Source of the DNA: Paulinella micropora
Taxonomy: Eukaryota; Cercozoa; Imbricatea; Euglyphida
Length of the DNA stretch: 35,554 nucleotides
Assembly (NCBI GenBank): GCA_009731375.1
Contig: BJOX01000002.1
Span: 1,176,416 to 1,211,969 of the forward strand
Direction of reading: 5' to 3'
The translations under genes were made by a program, and so were the position numbers. Within the stretch, counting starts at the first letter, position 1. Each line of letters opens with the position of its first letter. The notes under the pieces are model-generated. The model saw only the letters and a list, made by a program, of their open reading frames with translations, had not been told where the DNA came from and ran no database searches. Shown piece by piece: positions 19,981 through 32,270 of this stretch.

Positions 19981-19983
19981 AAT

Positions 19984-20038
<55 letters not shown>

Positions 20039-20064
20039 TATAGATAGATTAGATTAGATTAGAT

Positions 20065-20121
<57 letters not shown>

Positions 20122-20172
20122 GGATAGATGGATAGCAGGTAGTTTTCCTCTCTTCAACTGGCTATTTATCAG

Positions 20173-20243
<71 letters not shown>

Positions 20244-20378
20244 TAGATAGATAGATAGATAGAAAACAGGTGCTTGTCTCTCTTCAGCTCATCCATCAAT
20301 CTATCTATCTATACATACATACATACATAAATACGTAAATACATACATTCATACATACATTTATACATTCATGCATAG
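19936..20378. repeat. (ATCT)n to (AGAT)n inverted arrays and (ATAC)n
   Basis: (ATCT)n at 19936-19980 changes to (AGAT)n at 19985-20130 (an inverted repeat), then after a unique piece (20133-20172, GCAGGTAGTTTTCCTCTCTT) more (AGAT)n to 20262, then a related piece (GAAAACAGGTGCTTGTCTCT) and (ATAC)n. Confidence 0.9.
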
Positions 20379-20872
20379 GCTGAGCGCGTCTTAGATCGGC
20401 TGGAACACCAGATAGCGATACATACATACATACACACATACATACATACATACATACATACATACATACATAACATACATACATATAGACATACATACAT
20501 GCACAAATACATACATAGGCGGAGCGTGTTTTGGAGCGGCTGGAACACCAGATAACGATACATACATACATACATAAACAAATACATACATACATAGGTG
20601 GAGCGTGTTTTTGAGCGGCTGGAACACCAGCAAACGCTCATCAAACAACAGGCATGAAACATAAATAGATAGATAGATAGATAGATGAGATGTCGCAAAG
20701 GAATGTAGTCCTTGCAAAGGAACGCAGTTTCACATCAAACAATAATTTGTGTACTGTGCATGTGTCCGGGATGGGAATCACGGGTAGACTGTGTTCTGGA
20801 AAAAGAAGAGGAGGAAGGACGTTGAAGANNNNNNNNNNGTAGTTTTCCTCTCTTCAACTGGCTATTTATCAG

Positions 20873-20943
<71 letters not shown>

Positions 20944-21364
20944 TAGATAGATAGATAGATAGAAAACAGGTGCTTGTCTCTCTTCAGCTCATCCATCAAT
21001 CTATCTATCTATACATACATACATACATAAATACGTAAATACATACATTCATACATACATTTATACATTCATGCATAGGCTGAGCGCGTCTTAGATCGGC
21101 TGGAACACCAGATAGCGATACATACATACATACACACATACATACATACATACATACATACATACATACATAACATACATACATATAGACATACATACAT
21201 GCACAAATACATACATAGGCGGAGCGTGTTTTGGAGCGGCTGGAACACCAGATAACGATACATACATACATACATAAACAAATACATACATACATAGGTG
21301 GAGCGTGTTTTTGAGCGGCTGGAACACCAGCAAACGCTCATCAAACAACAGGCATGAAACATAA

Positions 21365-21385
<21 letters not shown>
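20139..21385 (+). repeat. 547-bp sequence repeated across a 10-N gap
   Basis: 20139-20685 recurs at 20839-21385 with an offset of exactly 700, and the Ns at 20829-20838 abut the second copy. No difference was noticed. It contains the three [11 protein letters not shown] cassettes, so copies at 21079, 21219 and 21298 are duplicates of those at 20379, 20519 and 20598. Most likely an unmerged contig overlap or alternative allele. Confidence 0.8.
20379..20651 (+). CDS. Three [11 protein letters not shown] exon-like cassettes
   Basis: At 20379-20411, 20519-20551 and 20598-20651, each right after an ATAG end of an (ATAC)n array, the frame reads [22 protein letters not shown] and [18 protein letters not shown]. 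Copies 1 and 2 differ at four synonymous sites (GCT/GCG, CGC/CGT, GTC/GTT, TTA/TTG) and one Asp/Glu change, a strong sign of past protein-level selection. The heptad-like pattern suggests a helix or coiled coil. Donors are poor here: CAG is followed by ATAG, ATAA or CAAA. A better donor is kept in the last copy at 22475. Confidence 0.55.
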
Positions 21386-22474
<1,089 letters not shown>

Positions 22475-22516
22475 TCGGAGCGGCTGGAACACCAGGTAAA
22501 GTTCATAATACAACAG
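22475..22516 (+). CDS. Last ERLEHQ exon-like cassette, with GT donors
   Basis: Reads SERLEHQ and then either meets donor GTAAAG at 22496 or continues VKFIIQQ to donor GTGTGT after ACAACAG at about 22516. It is the only copy of the cassette with a canonical GT after CAG, so it may be the functional exon from which the others derive. The 3' flank is a TG-rich array. Confidence 0.4.
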
Positions 22517-22879
22517 GTGTGTCTGTGTGTGTCTGTGTGTGTGTGTGTATGTATGTATGCATGTATGTATATATGTGTGTATGCATGTATATGTATGTAT
22601 GTATGTATGCATGCATGCATGTATGTATGCATGTATGTATGTATGTATGTATGTATGAATGCATGTATGTATGTATGTATGTATGTATATCGATTTTGAT
22701 CCCGAACGCAAAGGGCAACGTTTGTACATACATACAGACATACATACATACATATATACATACATACATACATACATACATACCTACATACATACATACA
22801 CATGTATACATACATACATACATGCATACATTCATACGTACATATTAAAAACATACATTTTGTGTGTGTGTGTACGTAG
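22517..22879. repeat. Inverted (GTAT)n / (ATAC)n arms around an [10 protein letters not shown] segment
   Basis: (GTAT)n at 22541-22688 and the complementary (ATAC)n at 22722-22850 form a hairpin-capable inverted repeat. The loop, 22689-22719, reads [10 protein letters not shown] before GTTTGT. The same peptide with synonymous changes opens the next exon. Confidence 0.85.
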
Positions 22880-23186
22880 ATCGACCGTCATCCTGAGCTA
22901 AAAGGGCAAACTGCCGCTTTCGCCACCTTTCACAATAAGCCATCTAAGGAAAGAAAAGAAAGGAAAGAAGAAAAGAAAGAAGAAGAAAAGAATTCCACTT
23001 CCTTTTCACCACTTTCGGTGAGCGTGTTGGCTTCTCAGTCTGCGACGAGCTCGGTGAGCGTTTCGGCTTCTTCGTCTGAAACTAGCTCGATCAGCGTGAC
23101 GGCTTCTCAGTCTTCTCATCCTCCTCCTCCCCCTCTTAGTCTCCTCTCTTTGGTTCAAAACATACTTTCAGAGGTTTCCCCTCAGA

Positions 23187-23190
<4 letters not shown>
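22880..23190 (+). CDS. Exon: [10 protein letters not shown], basic segment and Ser-rich repeats
   Basis: After (TG)n and the acceptor TACGTAG the frame reads [20 protein letters not shown], then a Lys/Glu-rich stretch coded by AGAAAAG repeats. Three roughly 12-residue Ser/Val repeats follow ([33 protein letters not shown]), then [20 protein letters not shown]. It runs into a poly-T tract at 23190 and the large N gap. Compared with 22689-22719, the pair GAT/GAC, CCC/CCT, GAA/GAG are synonymous, which supports this frame. The Ser/Pro-rich part is probably disordered. Family unknown; the end of the exon is not resolved. Confidence 0.5.
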
Positions 23191-23230
<40 letters not shown>

Positions 23231-23651
23231 AAAATTTTTCCTCCTCCCCCCGCCTCTATATTCCATNNNNNNNNNNNNNNNNNNNNNNNNNNNNNNNNNN
23301 NNNNNNNNNNNNNNNNNNNNNNNNNNNNNNNNNNNNNNNNNNNNNNNNNNNNNNNNNNNNNNNNNNNNNNNNNNNNNNNNNNNNNNNNNNNNNNNNNNNN
23401 NNNNNNNNNNNNNNNNNNNNNNNNNNNNNNNNNNNNNNNNNNNNNNNNNNNNNNNNNNNNNNNNNNNNNNNNNNNNNNNNNNNNNNNNNNNNNNNNNNNN
23501 NNNNNNNNNNNNNNNNNNNNNNNNNNNNNNNNNNNNNNNNNNNNNNNNNNNNNNNNNNNNNNNNNNNNNNNNNNNNNNNNNNNNNNNNNNNNNNNNNNNN
23601 NNNNNNNNNNNNNNNNNNNNNNNNNNNNNNNNNNNNNNNNNNNNNNNNNNN

Positions 23652-23691
<40 letters not shown>
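23190..23691. other. Poly-T flanked sequence gap (385 N)
   Basis: Poly-T at 23190-23224 and 23652-23691 with an N block at 23267-23651. Homopolymers on both sides explain why assembly failed. Confidence 0.95.
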
Positions 23692-23695
<4 letters not shown>

Positions 23696-24160
23696 GTAAG
23701 CAAGGTTTAATGAGAAAGAGACGAGATTTTTTTTATTTTTTTTGCTCCTTTCTTTTCTTTTCTTTTCTTTACTTTTTCTTTCTTTTCTTTCTTTTCTTTT
23801 CTAGCTAATTTTCATTTCTTTTCTTTTCTTTTTCTTTTCTGTTGCTTTCATATTTCTAGTCTTTTTGATTTCTTTTGCTTTTCTTTTGCTTCCTTTTTTT
23901 TCTTTTCTTTTTCGAATTCCTTTTCTAGCGATCTTTTCCTTTTCTTTTTTTAAATATAATTATTTTCTTTTCTTTTCTTTTTCTTTTCTGTTCTTTTTCT
24001 ATCTTTACCGAGTATCTTTCTTCTCTTCTTTGTTATTTTCTTTTCTTTTTTCTTCTTTTCTGTTTAGCTACGGAATCGATGAAGTGGTAAGCTTTTTGTT
24101 TTCTTTTGCTTTCTTTCTTTCTTTCTTTCTTTCTTCCTTCCTTCCTTCCTTCCAAACTCG
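23692..24160. repeat. (CTTTT)n-rich pyrimidine tract
   Basis: Starts with an inverted copy of the poly(A)-tailed motif found at 11645 (AACAGTAAGCAAGGTTTAAT...), then about 430 bp of TTCTTTTC-type sequence and (CTTT)n/(CTTC)n. Phe-rich frames here are artefacts. Confidence 0.85.
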
Positions 24161-24208
24161 GCTCTATGTATGAATATGTAAGACCTTAGAGAGTAGCCAA
24201 CAGGTCAC

Positions 24209-24348
24209 ACATAAAAGCATTCACTGCCAATAATTACCCTTGTTGTGGTTGACTTCCCGGGGAAATTCCGAAATTCAGGGAATTTCCCCGGGAAGCCAAC
24301 CACATCAAGGGTAATTACCTAGGTAATTGGCGGTGAATGCTTTTATGT
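24209..24348. mobile_element. 140-bp foldback (MITE-like) element
   Basis: The left arm starts ACATAAAAGCATTCACTGCC and the right arm ends with its near reverse complement GGCGGTGAATGCTTTTATGT. The match extends inward through AATTACCC, GTGGTTG and CTTCCCGGGGAAATTCC to a loop of only a few bases near 24275. Almost the whole element is one hairpin. No coding capacity. A target-site duplication is not clear. Non-autonomous DNA transposon or other foldback element. Confidence 0.65.
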
Positions 24349-24389
24349 CAATATGTATCAGGTTGTTGAGTTTTTTGCGTATGTCAGTG

Positions 24390-24846
24390 TTTGTATGAAT
24401 GTATGTATATCTATGTATGTACGTATGTGTATGTTGTATGTATGTATGTATGTATGTATGTATGTAGGAGGAAGGTGGAAAGTTGTCTCATTGACATGTG
24501 CATGTGTCGTTTGAAGACTATGTATGTATGTATGTATGTATGTATGTATGTATGTATGTGTGTATGTATGTGTGTATGTAGTATGTATGTATGTATGTAT
24601 GTATGTATGTATGTATGTATATGTATGCATGCATGCATTCATGTATGTATGTGTGTATGTATGTATGTAGGAGGGTGGGGCAGGTGAAATTCATACATAT
24701 ATAGTCGTCCAACGACACGTGTACATCGGATATTTCACCTGCCTCACCCTCCTACATACATACATACATACATACACATACATACATACGTACATTCATA
24801 CATACATACATACATATATAGTCGTCCAACGACCCGTGTACATCGG

Positions 24847-24877
<31 letters not shown>

Positions 24878-24972
24878 TGTATGCATGTATGTATGTATGT
24901 ATGTGTATGTATGTATGTATGTAGGAGGGTGAGGCAGGTGAAATATCCGATGTACACGTGTCGTTGGACGAC

Positions 24973-25004
<32 letters not shown>

Positions 25005-25275
25005 TGTGTATGTAGGAGGGTGAGGCATGTACACGTGTCGTTGGACGACTATATGTGTATGTATGTATGTATGTATGTATGTATGTATGTATGTATGTAT
25101 GTGTATGTATGTAGGAGGGTGAGGCAGGTGAAATATCCGATGTACACGTGTCGTTGGACGACTGTATATGTATGTGTGTATGTATGTATGTATGTATGTA
25201 TGTATGTATGTGTACGTATGTATGTATGTAGGAGAGGCAGGTGAAGTATCCGATGTACACGTGTCGTTGGACGAC

Positions 25276-25309
<34 letters not shown>

Positions 25310-25330
25310 TGTGTATGTATGTATGTATGT
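24390..25330. repeat. (GTAT)n block with EGEAGEISDV cassettes in both orientations
   Basis: A 50-60 bp cassette, GTAGGAGGGTGAGGCAGGTG to CGTTGGACGACTATA, recurs in (GTAT)n. Plus copies are at about 24467 (diverged), 24921, 25012 (internal deletion), 25109 and 25227 (4-nt deletion), with a partial one at 24667. Minus copies are at about 24703-24757 and 24819-24849 (partial), where the surrounding repeat also switches to (ATAC)n. After TAG the plus copies read EGEAGEISDVHVSLDDY, but the minus strand is open too, so coding is not proven. Some copies shift frame. Confidence 0.7.
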
Positions 25331-25540
25331 AGGAGGTTAGGTTAGGGTTAGTGTATCACAGACAAACAGACGCACATGCATGCAAAGATAGATTATGATA
25401 TAGATAAAGATATAGAACCTGGCTGCCAGTTGCTGATATATATATATATATATATACATATGTATACATGTAGATATATATATATGTAGATATATATATA
25501 TGTATATATATATGAGATGTTGGAGGATATAAGAGTAAAT

Positions 25541-25602
<62 letters not shown>

Positions 25603-25605
25603 TAG
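25331..25605. repeat. AT-rich and (ATAT)/(AGAT) repeats
   Basis: Short unique piece with GGTTAGGTTAGGGTTA (25333-25350), then (AT)n/(ATGT) at 25437-25515 and (AGAT)n at 25541-25600 leading into the interspersed repeat. Confidence 0.8.
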
Positions 25606-26073
25606 ATGAGATATCGACTAATGTCAGAAAAAAGGAGCTTCTGATTTCGTCAACCAAGGAAGTCTGTGGGTAAAGTATTAACCCGATGCCCAGCTAAGCC
25701 GTGATGTTTGCACGGAAGGGACTGATACAGGCGATACCAAAATCTCCCTAGTACCAGGCGGGGCCAGGGCTCGTTCCATAAGCGCCCCTTGCAGAACGAG
25801 CTCCCACCTCCATTACAGAGGGCCCAGTAAGCAGATGGAGTTTCGAGACTGTTCGACAGTCTAGTATAAACCGACAGAGCACTGTGGGTTTTATTCCGGG
25901 CTCAACAAGCGAGAAAGGGCACCCTGAGGGAACAGGATTGTGCTTCCCGTCGCTATTTCGGCATGTGACTTATGGGCGTATGGCTAGGCACACATAAGGC
26001 ACCCCACCACGGGCCCAGCACACCCACACCATCCCCTAATTCTCTGTCTGTCGACAGATGGCACCCATTTCAA
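25606..26073 (-). mobile_element. Interspersed repeat family A, copy 1 (about 465 bp)
   Basis: GC-moderate unique sequence between tetranucleotide arrays. It recurs inverted at 29446-29912 with few differences, and partly at 28690-28793. On the minus strand it begins GAAATGGGTGCCATCTGTCG and ends ...CATTAGTCGATATCTCATCT followed by (ATCT)n, so the (ATCT)n array may be its tail. SINE-like size and behaviour. I could not find convincing tRNA A and B boxes. Confidence 0.65.
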
Positions 26074-26111
26074 AAAAACCAAGCCCAAGGGAGGGTCAGT
26101 GACACCTCAAG

Positions 26112-26112
<1 letters not shown>

Positions 26113-26188
<76 letters not shown>

Positions 26189-26302
26189 GGGCAAAACAGG
26201 CACGAAGAGCACAGAGACAGACATGCAAGCCGCAAGCGATGATGATGATGATGATGATGATGTTATTATTATTATTATTACTATTATTACTATTATTATT
26301 AC

Positions 26303-26353
<51 letters not shown>

Positions 26354-26408
26354 CATCGTTCGTATCAATGTGTAAAGGTCTGCGCTTCACAGCGCTGCTA
26401 CTTATTGA

Positions 26409-26457
<49 letters not shown>

Positions 26458-26518
26458 AGCAGCAGACTGCACGGTCAACGGCAGGGTGCAATGCATATCT
26501 ATCTATCTATCTATCTAG

Positions 26519-26564
<46 letters not shown>

Positions 26565-26647
26565 CGCACACAGACCGACAGTCAGACATACACACATGTA
26601 ATAATCATTAATAACAAAAAATATTTAATAATAATAATAATAATAAT

Positions 26648-26713
<66 letters not shown>
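26113..26713. repeat. (AGAT)n, (GAT)/(ATT)n, (GA)n, (ATCT)n, (AAT)n arrays
   Basis: (AGAT)n 26113-26188, (GAT)n then (ATT)n 26239-26355, (GA)n 26412-26454, (ATCT)n 26495-26562, (AAT)n 26626-26713, with short unique spacers. No gene seen. Confidence 0.9.
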
Positions 26714-26714
<1 letters not shown>

Positions 26715-26982
26715 GTGCCTCTCTGTCGATGGCTGATGCATTTCTGCACATGCGCCTCCATCGTCTCACCCGTGAGGGGAGTACGAAGAATTGACGATAA
26801 GCTCTAATGACACCCCCGCAAGGGCAGTTCCAACACTTCCAGACGGGCCGGTATGTTCAATGAAAATACTGGTCCAGAAATAGACCGGTATGTTCAATGA
26901 AAATACTGGTGGCACCGACGGGAATCGAACTGGCGACAGGGCTCAGATGGTAGAACTTGACCACTGGGCTATCACGGTGTCC
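26714..26982 (-). mobile_element. tRNA-derived SINE, copy 1
   Basis: On the minus strand the element starts GGACACCGTGATAGCCCAGT. It contains TAGCCCAGTGG (26971-26961), an A-box match, and GTTCGATTCCC (about 26930-26920), a B-box match, inside a 75-nt tRNA-like head (26982-26908). The D- and T-stems pair poorly, so it is not a working tRNA. A unique body follows with a tandem TGTTCAATGAAAATACTGGT, and the 3' end runs into (ATT)n on the minus strand, a typical SINE tail. The 5' side also abuts (TAA)n, as if inserted into an older tail. Confidence 0.7.
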
Positions 26983-27045
<63 letters not shown>

Positions 27046-27504
27046 TGTGTATTGATCTGTCATGGCTGAATCCAAGGACCATGCGCCTCCATCCCTCGAC
27101 CCAGCAGTCACACAGTGAATGTTGGGGAGGGAAGAGTGACTCTAACCATCCCTGAATAGCTACCCGCCCGGCGTGTCGGGTACCTTGCAGGGAATCAACT
27201 GCAAGTGATTGATGTTCCCTATGAGAGAGTTCCACAAGACTGGGTATAAGTCGAATGGAGGTACTCAAGGAGGGTAGCAGACATTTCATGCGGTCTGCCA
27301 GCGCATGAGGACGTTTTGCGGTAAGTGTCTGGGACGCCTCGAAACCCGTCACCATCCCTAGATCTCGGAATGTATATACTCCTTTGACCCCACATGGTGT
27401 ATGTCTTATAAAAACAACAACAACATAGCCTCGGAACCAGTGGGAAGAGGCCCAACCACCTCCTCTTCCCGTGGGGTGCCATACTGTGCACCCCTCCATA
27501 ATAA

Positions 27505-27561
<57 letters not shown>

Positions 27562-27606
27562 TAATAATAATAATGATTAATATTATTAATAATAATAATA
27601 ATAATA
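26983..27606. repeat. (TAA)n arrays around a 450-bp unique segment
   Basis: (TAA)n at 26984-27045 and 27500-27605. The segment between (27046-27499) is GC-moderate without clear exons and ends CACCCCTCCATAATAA. By its flanks it could be another retroposon, but only one copy is visible. Confidence 0.5.
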
Positions 27607-27845
27607 GTGCTTCTCTGTCAATGGCTGATGCATTTCTGCACATGCGCCTCCATCGTCTCACCCGTGAGGGGAGTACGAAGAATTGACGATAGGCTGTAAT
27701 GACANNNNNNNNNNGGTATGTTCAATGAAAATACTGGTCCAGACGGACCGGTATGTTCAATGAAAATACTGGTGGCACCGACGGGAATCGAACTGGCGAC
27801 AGGGCCCAGATGGTAGAACTTGACCACTGGGCTATCACGGTGTCC
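27606..27845 (-). mobile_element. tRNA-derived SINE, copy 2 (10-N gap inside)
   Basis: Same family as 26714-26982, same orientation and same (TAA)n flanks, with the tRNA-like head at 27845-27771. The gap at 27705-27714 replaces part of the body. Confidence 0.7.
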
Positions 27846-27938
<93 letters not shown>

Positions 27939-27944
27939 GTACGT
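27846..27944. repeat. (TAA)n array
   Basis: Trinucleotide array next to the SINE head, ending in TAATAAATGTACGTAC. Confidence 0.9.
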
Positions 27945-27952
27945 ACAACAGG

Positions 27953-27992
27953 CGCGTGGACGAAGGACGCAAGGTGGTGCGGCTGCAAACAC
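27953..27992 (+). CDS. Possible exon ending at a (GTAT)n intron
   Basis: Reads RRVDEGRKVVRLQTL and ends exactly at GTATGTATTATGTATG. Acceptor ACAACAG or just upstream. The basic/hydrophobic pattern looks coding. Another frame (TGAWTKDARWCGCKHW) is also open, so frame is not certain. Confidence 0.4.
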
Positions 27993-28261
27993 TGGTATGT
28001 ATTATGTATGTATGTATGTATGTATGTATGTATGTATGTATGTATGTATGTACGTACGTACGTACGTACGTACGTACATCCGTCCGTCTGTCCGTCTGTC
28101 CGCACCTACGTACGTACGTATGTATATATGTATATATGTATCTATGTATGTATGTAACATTGTATGTATATGTGTATGTATGTTATGTTACGTATACCAC
28201 GAATGTCATGTATGTCATGTATGTTTGCAATGTATGTATGTAATGTGTGTGTATGCATGTA
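27993..28261. repeat. (GTAT)n / (GTAC)n / GTCC array
   Basis: (GTAT)n to 28050, then (CGTA)n, TCCG and TGTA variants, and GTCAT units. Intron-like between the exon candidates on each side. Confidence 0.9.
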
Positions 28262-28318
28262 AGTGGAAGTGCGACCTGAAGCGGACAAGGATAAAGTGCC
28301 AGCTGAAGCTATATAGTG
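28262..28318 (+). CDS. Possible short basic exon
   Basis: After TGCATGTAAG the frame reads WKCDLKRTRIKCQLKLYSVD and then enters (GATATA)n. Dense Lys/Arg with two Cys. The 3' border is unclear. No family recognised. Confidence 0.3.
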
Positions 28319-28329
28319 TAGATAATTTA

Positions 28330-29445
<1,116 letters not shown>

Positions 29446-29912
29446 TGAAATGGGTGCCATCTGTCGACAGACAGAGAATTAGGGGATGGTGTAGGTGTGC
29501 TGGGCCCGTGGTGGGGTGCCTTATGTGTGCCTAGCCATACGCCTATAAGTCACATGCCGAAATAGCGACGGGAAGCACAATCCTGTTCCCTCAGGGTGCC
29601 CTTTCTCGCTTGTTGAGCCCGGAATAAAACCCACAGTGCTCTGTCGGTTTATACTAGACTGTCGAACAGTCTCGAAACTCCATCTGCTTACTGGGTCCTC
29701 TGTAATGGAGGTGGGAGCTCGTTCTGCAAGGGGCGCTTATGGAACGAGCCCTGGCCCCGCCTGGTACTAGGGAGATTTGGTATTGCCTGTATCAGTCCCT
29801 TCTGTGCAAACATCACGGCTTAATTGGGCATCGGGTTAATACTTTACCCACAGACTTCCTTGGTTGACGAAATCAGAAGCTCCTTTTTTCTGACATTAGT
29901 CGATATTTCATC
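29446..29912 (+). mobile_element. Interspersed repeat family A, copy 2
   Basis: Near-identical to the reverse complement of 25606-26073, starting GAAATGGGTGCCATCTGTCG and ending CATTAGTCGATATTTCATC followed by CATCTATCTG. (ATCT)n precedes it. Differences are few, for example CCTATAAG for CCCATAAG. Confidence 0.7.
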
Positions 29913-29927
29913 CATCTATCTGTCTAG

Positions 29928-30017
29928 TGGGCGAGCAGGTTGCGGTCAGCGCTCAAGTGCAAGCCAAGACCAGACGACTACCTACCTACCTACCTACCTA
30001 CCTACCTACCTATCTAC

Positions 30018-30084
<67 letters not shown>

Positions 30085-30600
30085 GGCCTATGTCTTCGGA
30101 TACACAGCGCTGATAGACCAAATAGCGGCAGACTGGCTGAATGTTATGTGACGTCTGTGTGTAGACTGGCTGAATGTTATGTAACGTCTGTGTGTAGAAT
30201 GGCTGAATGTTATGTGACGTCTGTGTGTAGAATGGCTGAATGTTATGTGACGTCTGTGTGTAGAATGGCTGAATGTTATGTGACGTCTGTGTGTAGAATG
30301 GCTGAATGTTATATGAAGTCTGTGTGCAGTGGGGGAGCAGGTCGGTGTCAACGCTGAAGTGCAAGCCAAGACCAGACGACGCGGCAGACTGGCTGAATGT
30401 TATGTGACGTCTGTGTGTAGTGGGCGAGCAAGTGCAAGCCAAAACCAGACGACGCAGCAGACTGGCTGAATGTTATGCAGACTGGCTGAATGTTATGTGA
30501 CGTCTGTGTGTAGAATGGCTGAATGTTATGTGACGTCTTTGTGTAGTGGGCGAGCAGGCCGCTGTCAACGCTGAAGTGCAAGCCAAGACCAGACCACAGA
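29928..30600 (+). CDS. [15 protein letters not shown] cassettes and an 11-residue [11 protein letters not shown] repeat
   Basis: After CTAG at 29927 the frame reads [16 protein letters not shown]. Copies follow at about 30329-30381 ([18 protein letters not shown]), 30420-30453 (shortened) and 30547-30598 ([16 protein letters not shown]). Between them, 30130-30327 is six tandem copies of a 33-nt unit reading R(L/M)AECYVTSVC in one open frame, with more near 30385 and 30480-30545. The 33-nt length keeps frame. Several cassettes sit right after TAG, a possible acceptor. Clear GT donors are lacking, so exon limits are uncertain. (ACCT)n/(ATCT)n at 29980-30083 separates the first two cassettes. 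Confidence 0.45.
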
Positions 30601-30631
30601 CACGGGGGGAAAAAGCGCAGCTTGTGGTCCT

Positions 30632-30740
30632 CTATCTATCTATCTATCTATCTATCTATATTTCTTTCTTTCTATCTATCTATCTATCTCAAGTGCAAGC
30701 TAAGACCAGACAACGGGGGAAAAAGCGCAGCGTGTGGTCC

Positions 30741-30788
<48 letters not shown>

Positions 30789-30793
30789 CCTAC

Positions 30794-30831
<38 letters not shown>

Positions 30832-30883
30832 CAAGTGCAAGCCAAGACCAGACCACGGGGGAAAAAAGTGCAGCGTGTAGTCC

Positions 30884-30934
<51 letters not shown>

Positions 30935-31015
30935 CAAGTGCAAGCTAAGACCAGACCACGGGGGAAAAAAGCGCAGCGTGTGGTCCTCTATCTATCTATC
31001 TATCTACCTACCTAC

Positions 31016-31048
<33 letters not shown>

Positions 31049-31078
31049 CATCTATCCATCCATCTGTCCATCTCTGTT
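30632..31078 (+). repeat. (ATCT)n with [18 protein letters not shown] cassettes
   Basis: (ATCT)n arrays alternate with three copies (about 30690-30743, 30833-30883, 30934-30988) of CAAGTGCAAGCTAAGACCAG...GGTCCTCT, reading [18 protein letters not shown] in the best copy. GCT/GCC in Ala is synonymous. An extra A in the later copies shifts frame. The A/T/C repeat after GGTCCTCT replaces any donor. Confidence 0.7.
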
Positions 31079-31597
<519 letters not shown>

Positions 31598-31900
31598 GGT
31601 GCTGTGTCTACTACCCTGCCCTCCTTCCCCTCCTCATCATCATCTGCTGCTGCCGCTGCTGCTGCTTCTTCTTCTACTCCTCCTTCTCCTCCTCCTTCTT
31701 CTTCTTCTTCTTCTTCTTCTTCTTCTTCTTCTTCTTCTTCCTCCTCCTCCTCCTCCTCTTCTTTATCAATTTCACCAGCAACAACATCCTCTTCTTCTTC
31801 TTCTTCTCCTTCTTCTTCTTCTTCAACTTCATCATCAACATCAACATCAACATCTTCCTCCACTTCCCCTGAGCACAGGCGTGGCGCAGCACTGTCCTGG
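31598..31900 (+). CDS. Ser-rich exon preceding the zinc fingers
   Basis: Acceptor TTGTGTGCAG at 31597, then 101 codons in phase 0 beginning [15 protein letters not shown], an Ala run, Pro/Ser and a long poly-Ser coded by TCT/TCC/TCA/AGC-type triplets, ending [12 protein letters not shown] at donor GTATGT (31901). The Trp at the end is the first residue of the next exon's zinc-finger pattern (W|V-C-x2-C), which fixes the frame and the border. Low-complexity, probably disordered linker. Confidence 0.6.
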
Positions 31901-32183
31901 GTATGTATTTGGAAAAGTATGTATGTATGTATGTATGTATGTAATGTAATGTAATGTAATGTAATGTAATGTAATGTAGTGTAATGTAATGTAGTGTAAT
32001 GTGATGTAATGTGATGTGATGTGATGTAATGTAATGTAATATAATGTAATGTAATGTTACGTTACGCTAACGTAACGTAATGTAACGTAATGTAATGTAA
32101 TGTAATGTATGTCGTGGCGCAGCGCGAGCGGTCCAGTCCTGGGTATGTATGTATGTATGTATGTATGTATGTATGGTATGTAG
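31901..32183 (+). repeat. Intron of (GTAT)n and (GTAAT)n with an exon-end remnant
   Basis: (GTAT)n, then (TAATG)n from 31940 to 32110 including a palindromic TTACGTTACGCTAACGTAAC, then at about 32112-32142 GTGGCGCAGCGCGAGCGGTC followed by CAGTCCTGG|GTATGT, similar to the 3' end of the neighbouring exons (RGAA..SW). It ends ATGTAG. The remnant recurs in the next two introns (32452-32485, 32773-32802). Confidence 0.7.
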
Positions 32184-32270
32184 GTGTGCGCTGCTTGCAC
32201 CTTGGTGAACAAGAAGAACAAAACGCAGTGTGAAGTGTGCGAGAGCAAGAAGCATGCGGTCCTTTCCTGG
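32184..32270 (+). CDS. RanBP2/NZF-type zinc-finger exon 1
   Basis: 87 nt, phase 0: VCAACTLVNKKNKTQCEVCE then SKKHAVLSW, acceptor ATGTAG, donor GTATGT. With the Trp from the previous exon it gives W-x-C-x2-C-T-x2-N-x7-C-x2-C, the RanBP2 zinc-finger signature (four zinc-binding Cys). The exon ends in SW, so its last residue is the Trp of the next finger: one exon equals one repeat. Thr-Leu replaces the Thr-Phe pair used by ubiquitin-binding NZF fingers. Confidence 0.8.

Noticed and set aside
20379-21330. Six independent [11 protein letters not shown] cassettes
   Set aside because: Three of them lie in the 547-bp duplicate across the N gap and should be counted once.
25333-25350. Telomere-like GGTTAGGTTAGGGTTAG
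   Set aside because: Only about three imperfect units in an internal position, so not evidence of a telomere.
26908-26982. Functional tRNA gene on the minus strand
   Set aside because: A- and B-boxes match, but acceptor, D- and T-stems pair badly and the same head recurs at 27771-27845 with a SINE body.
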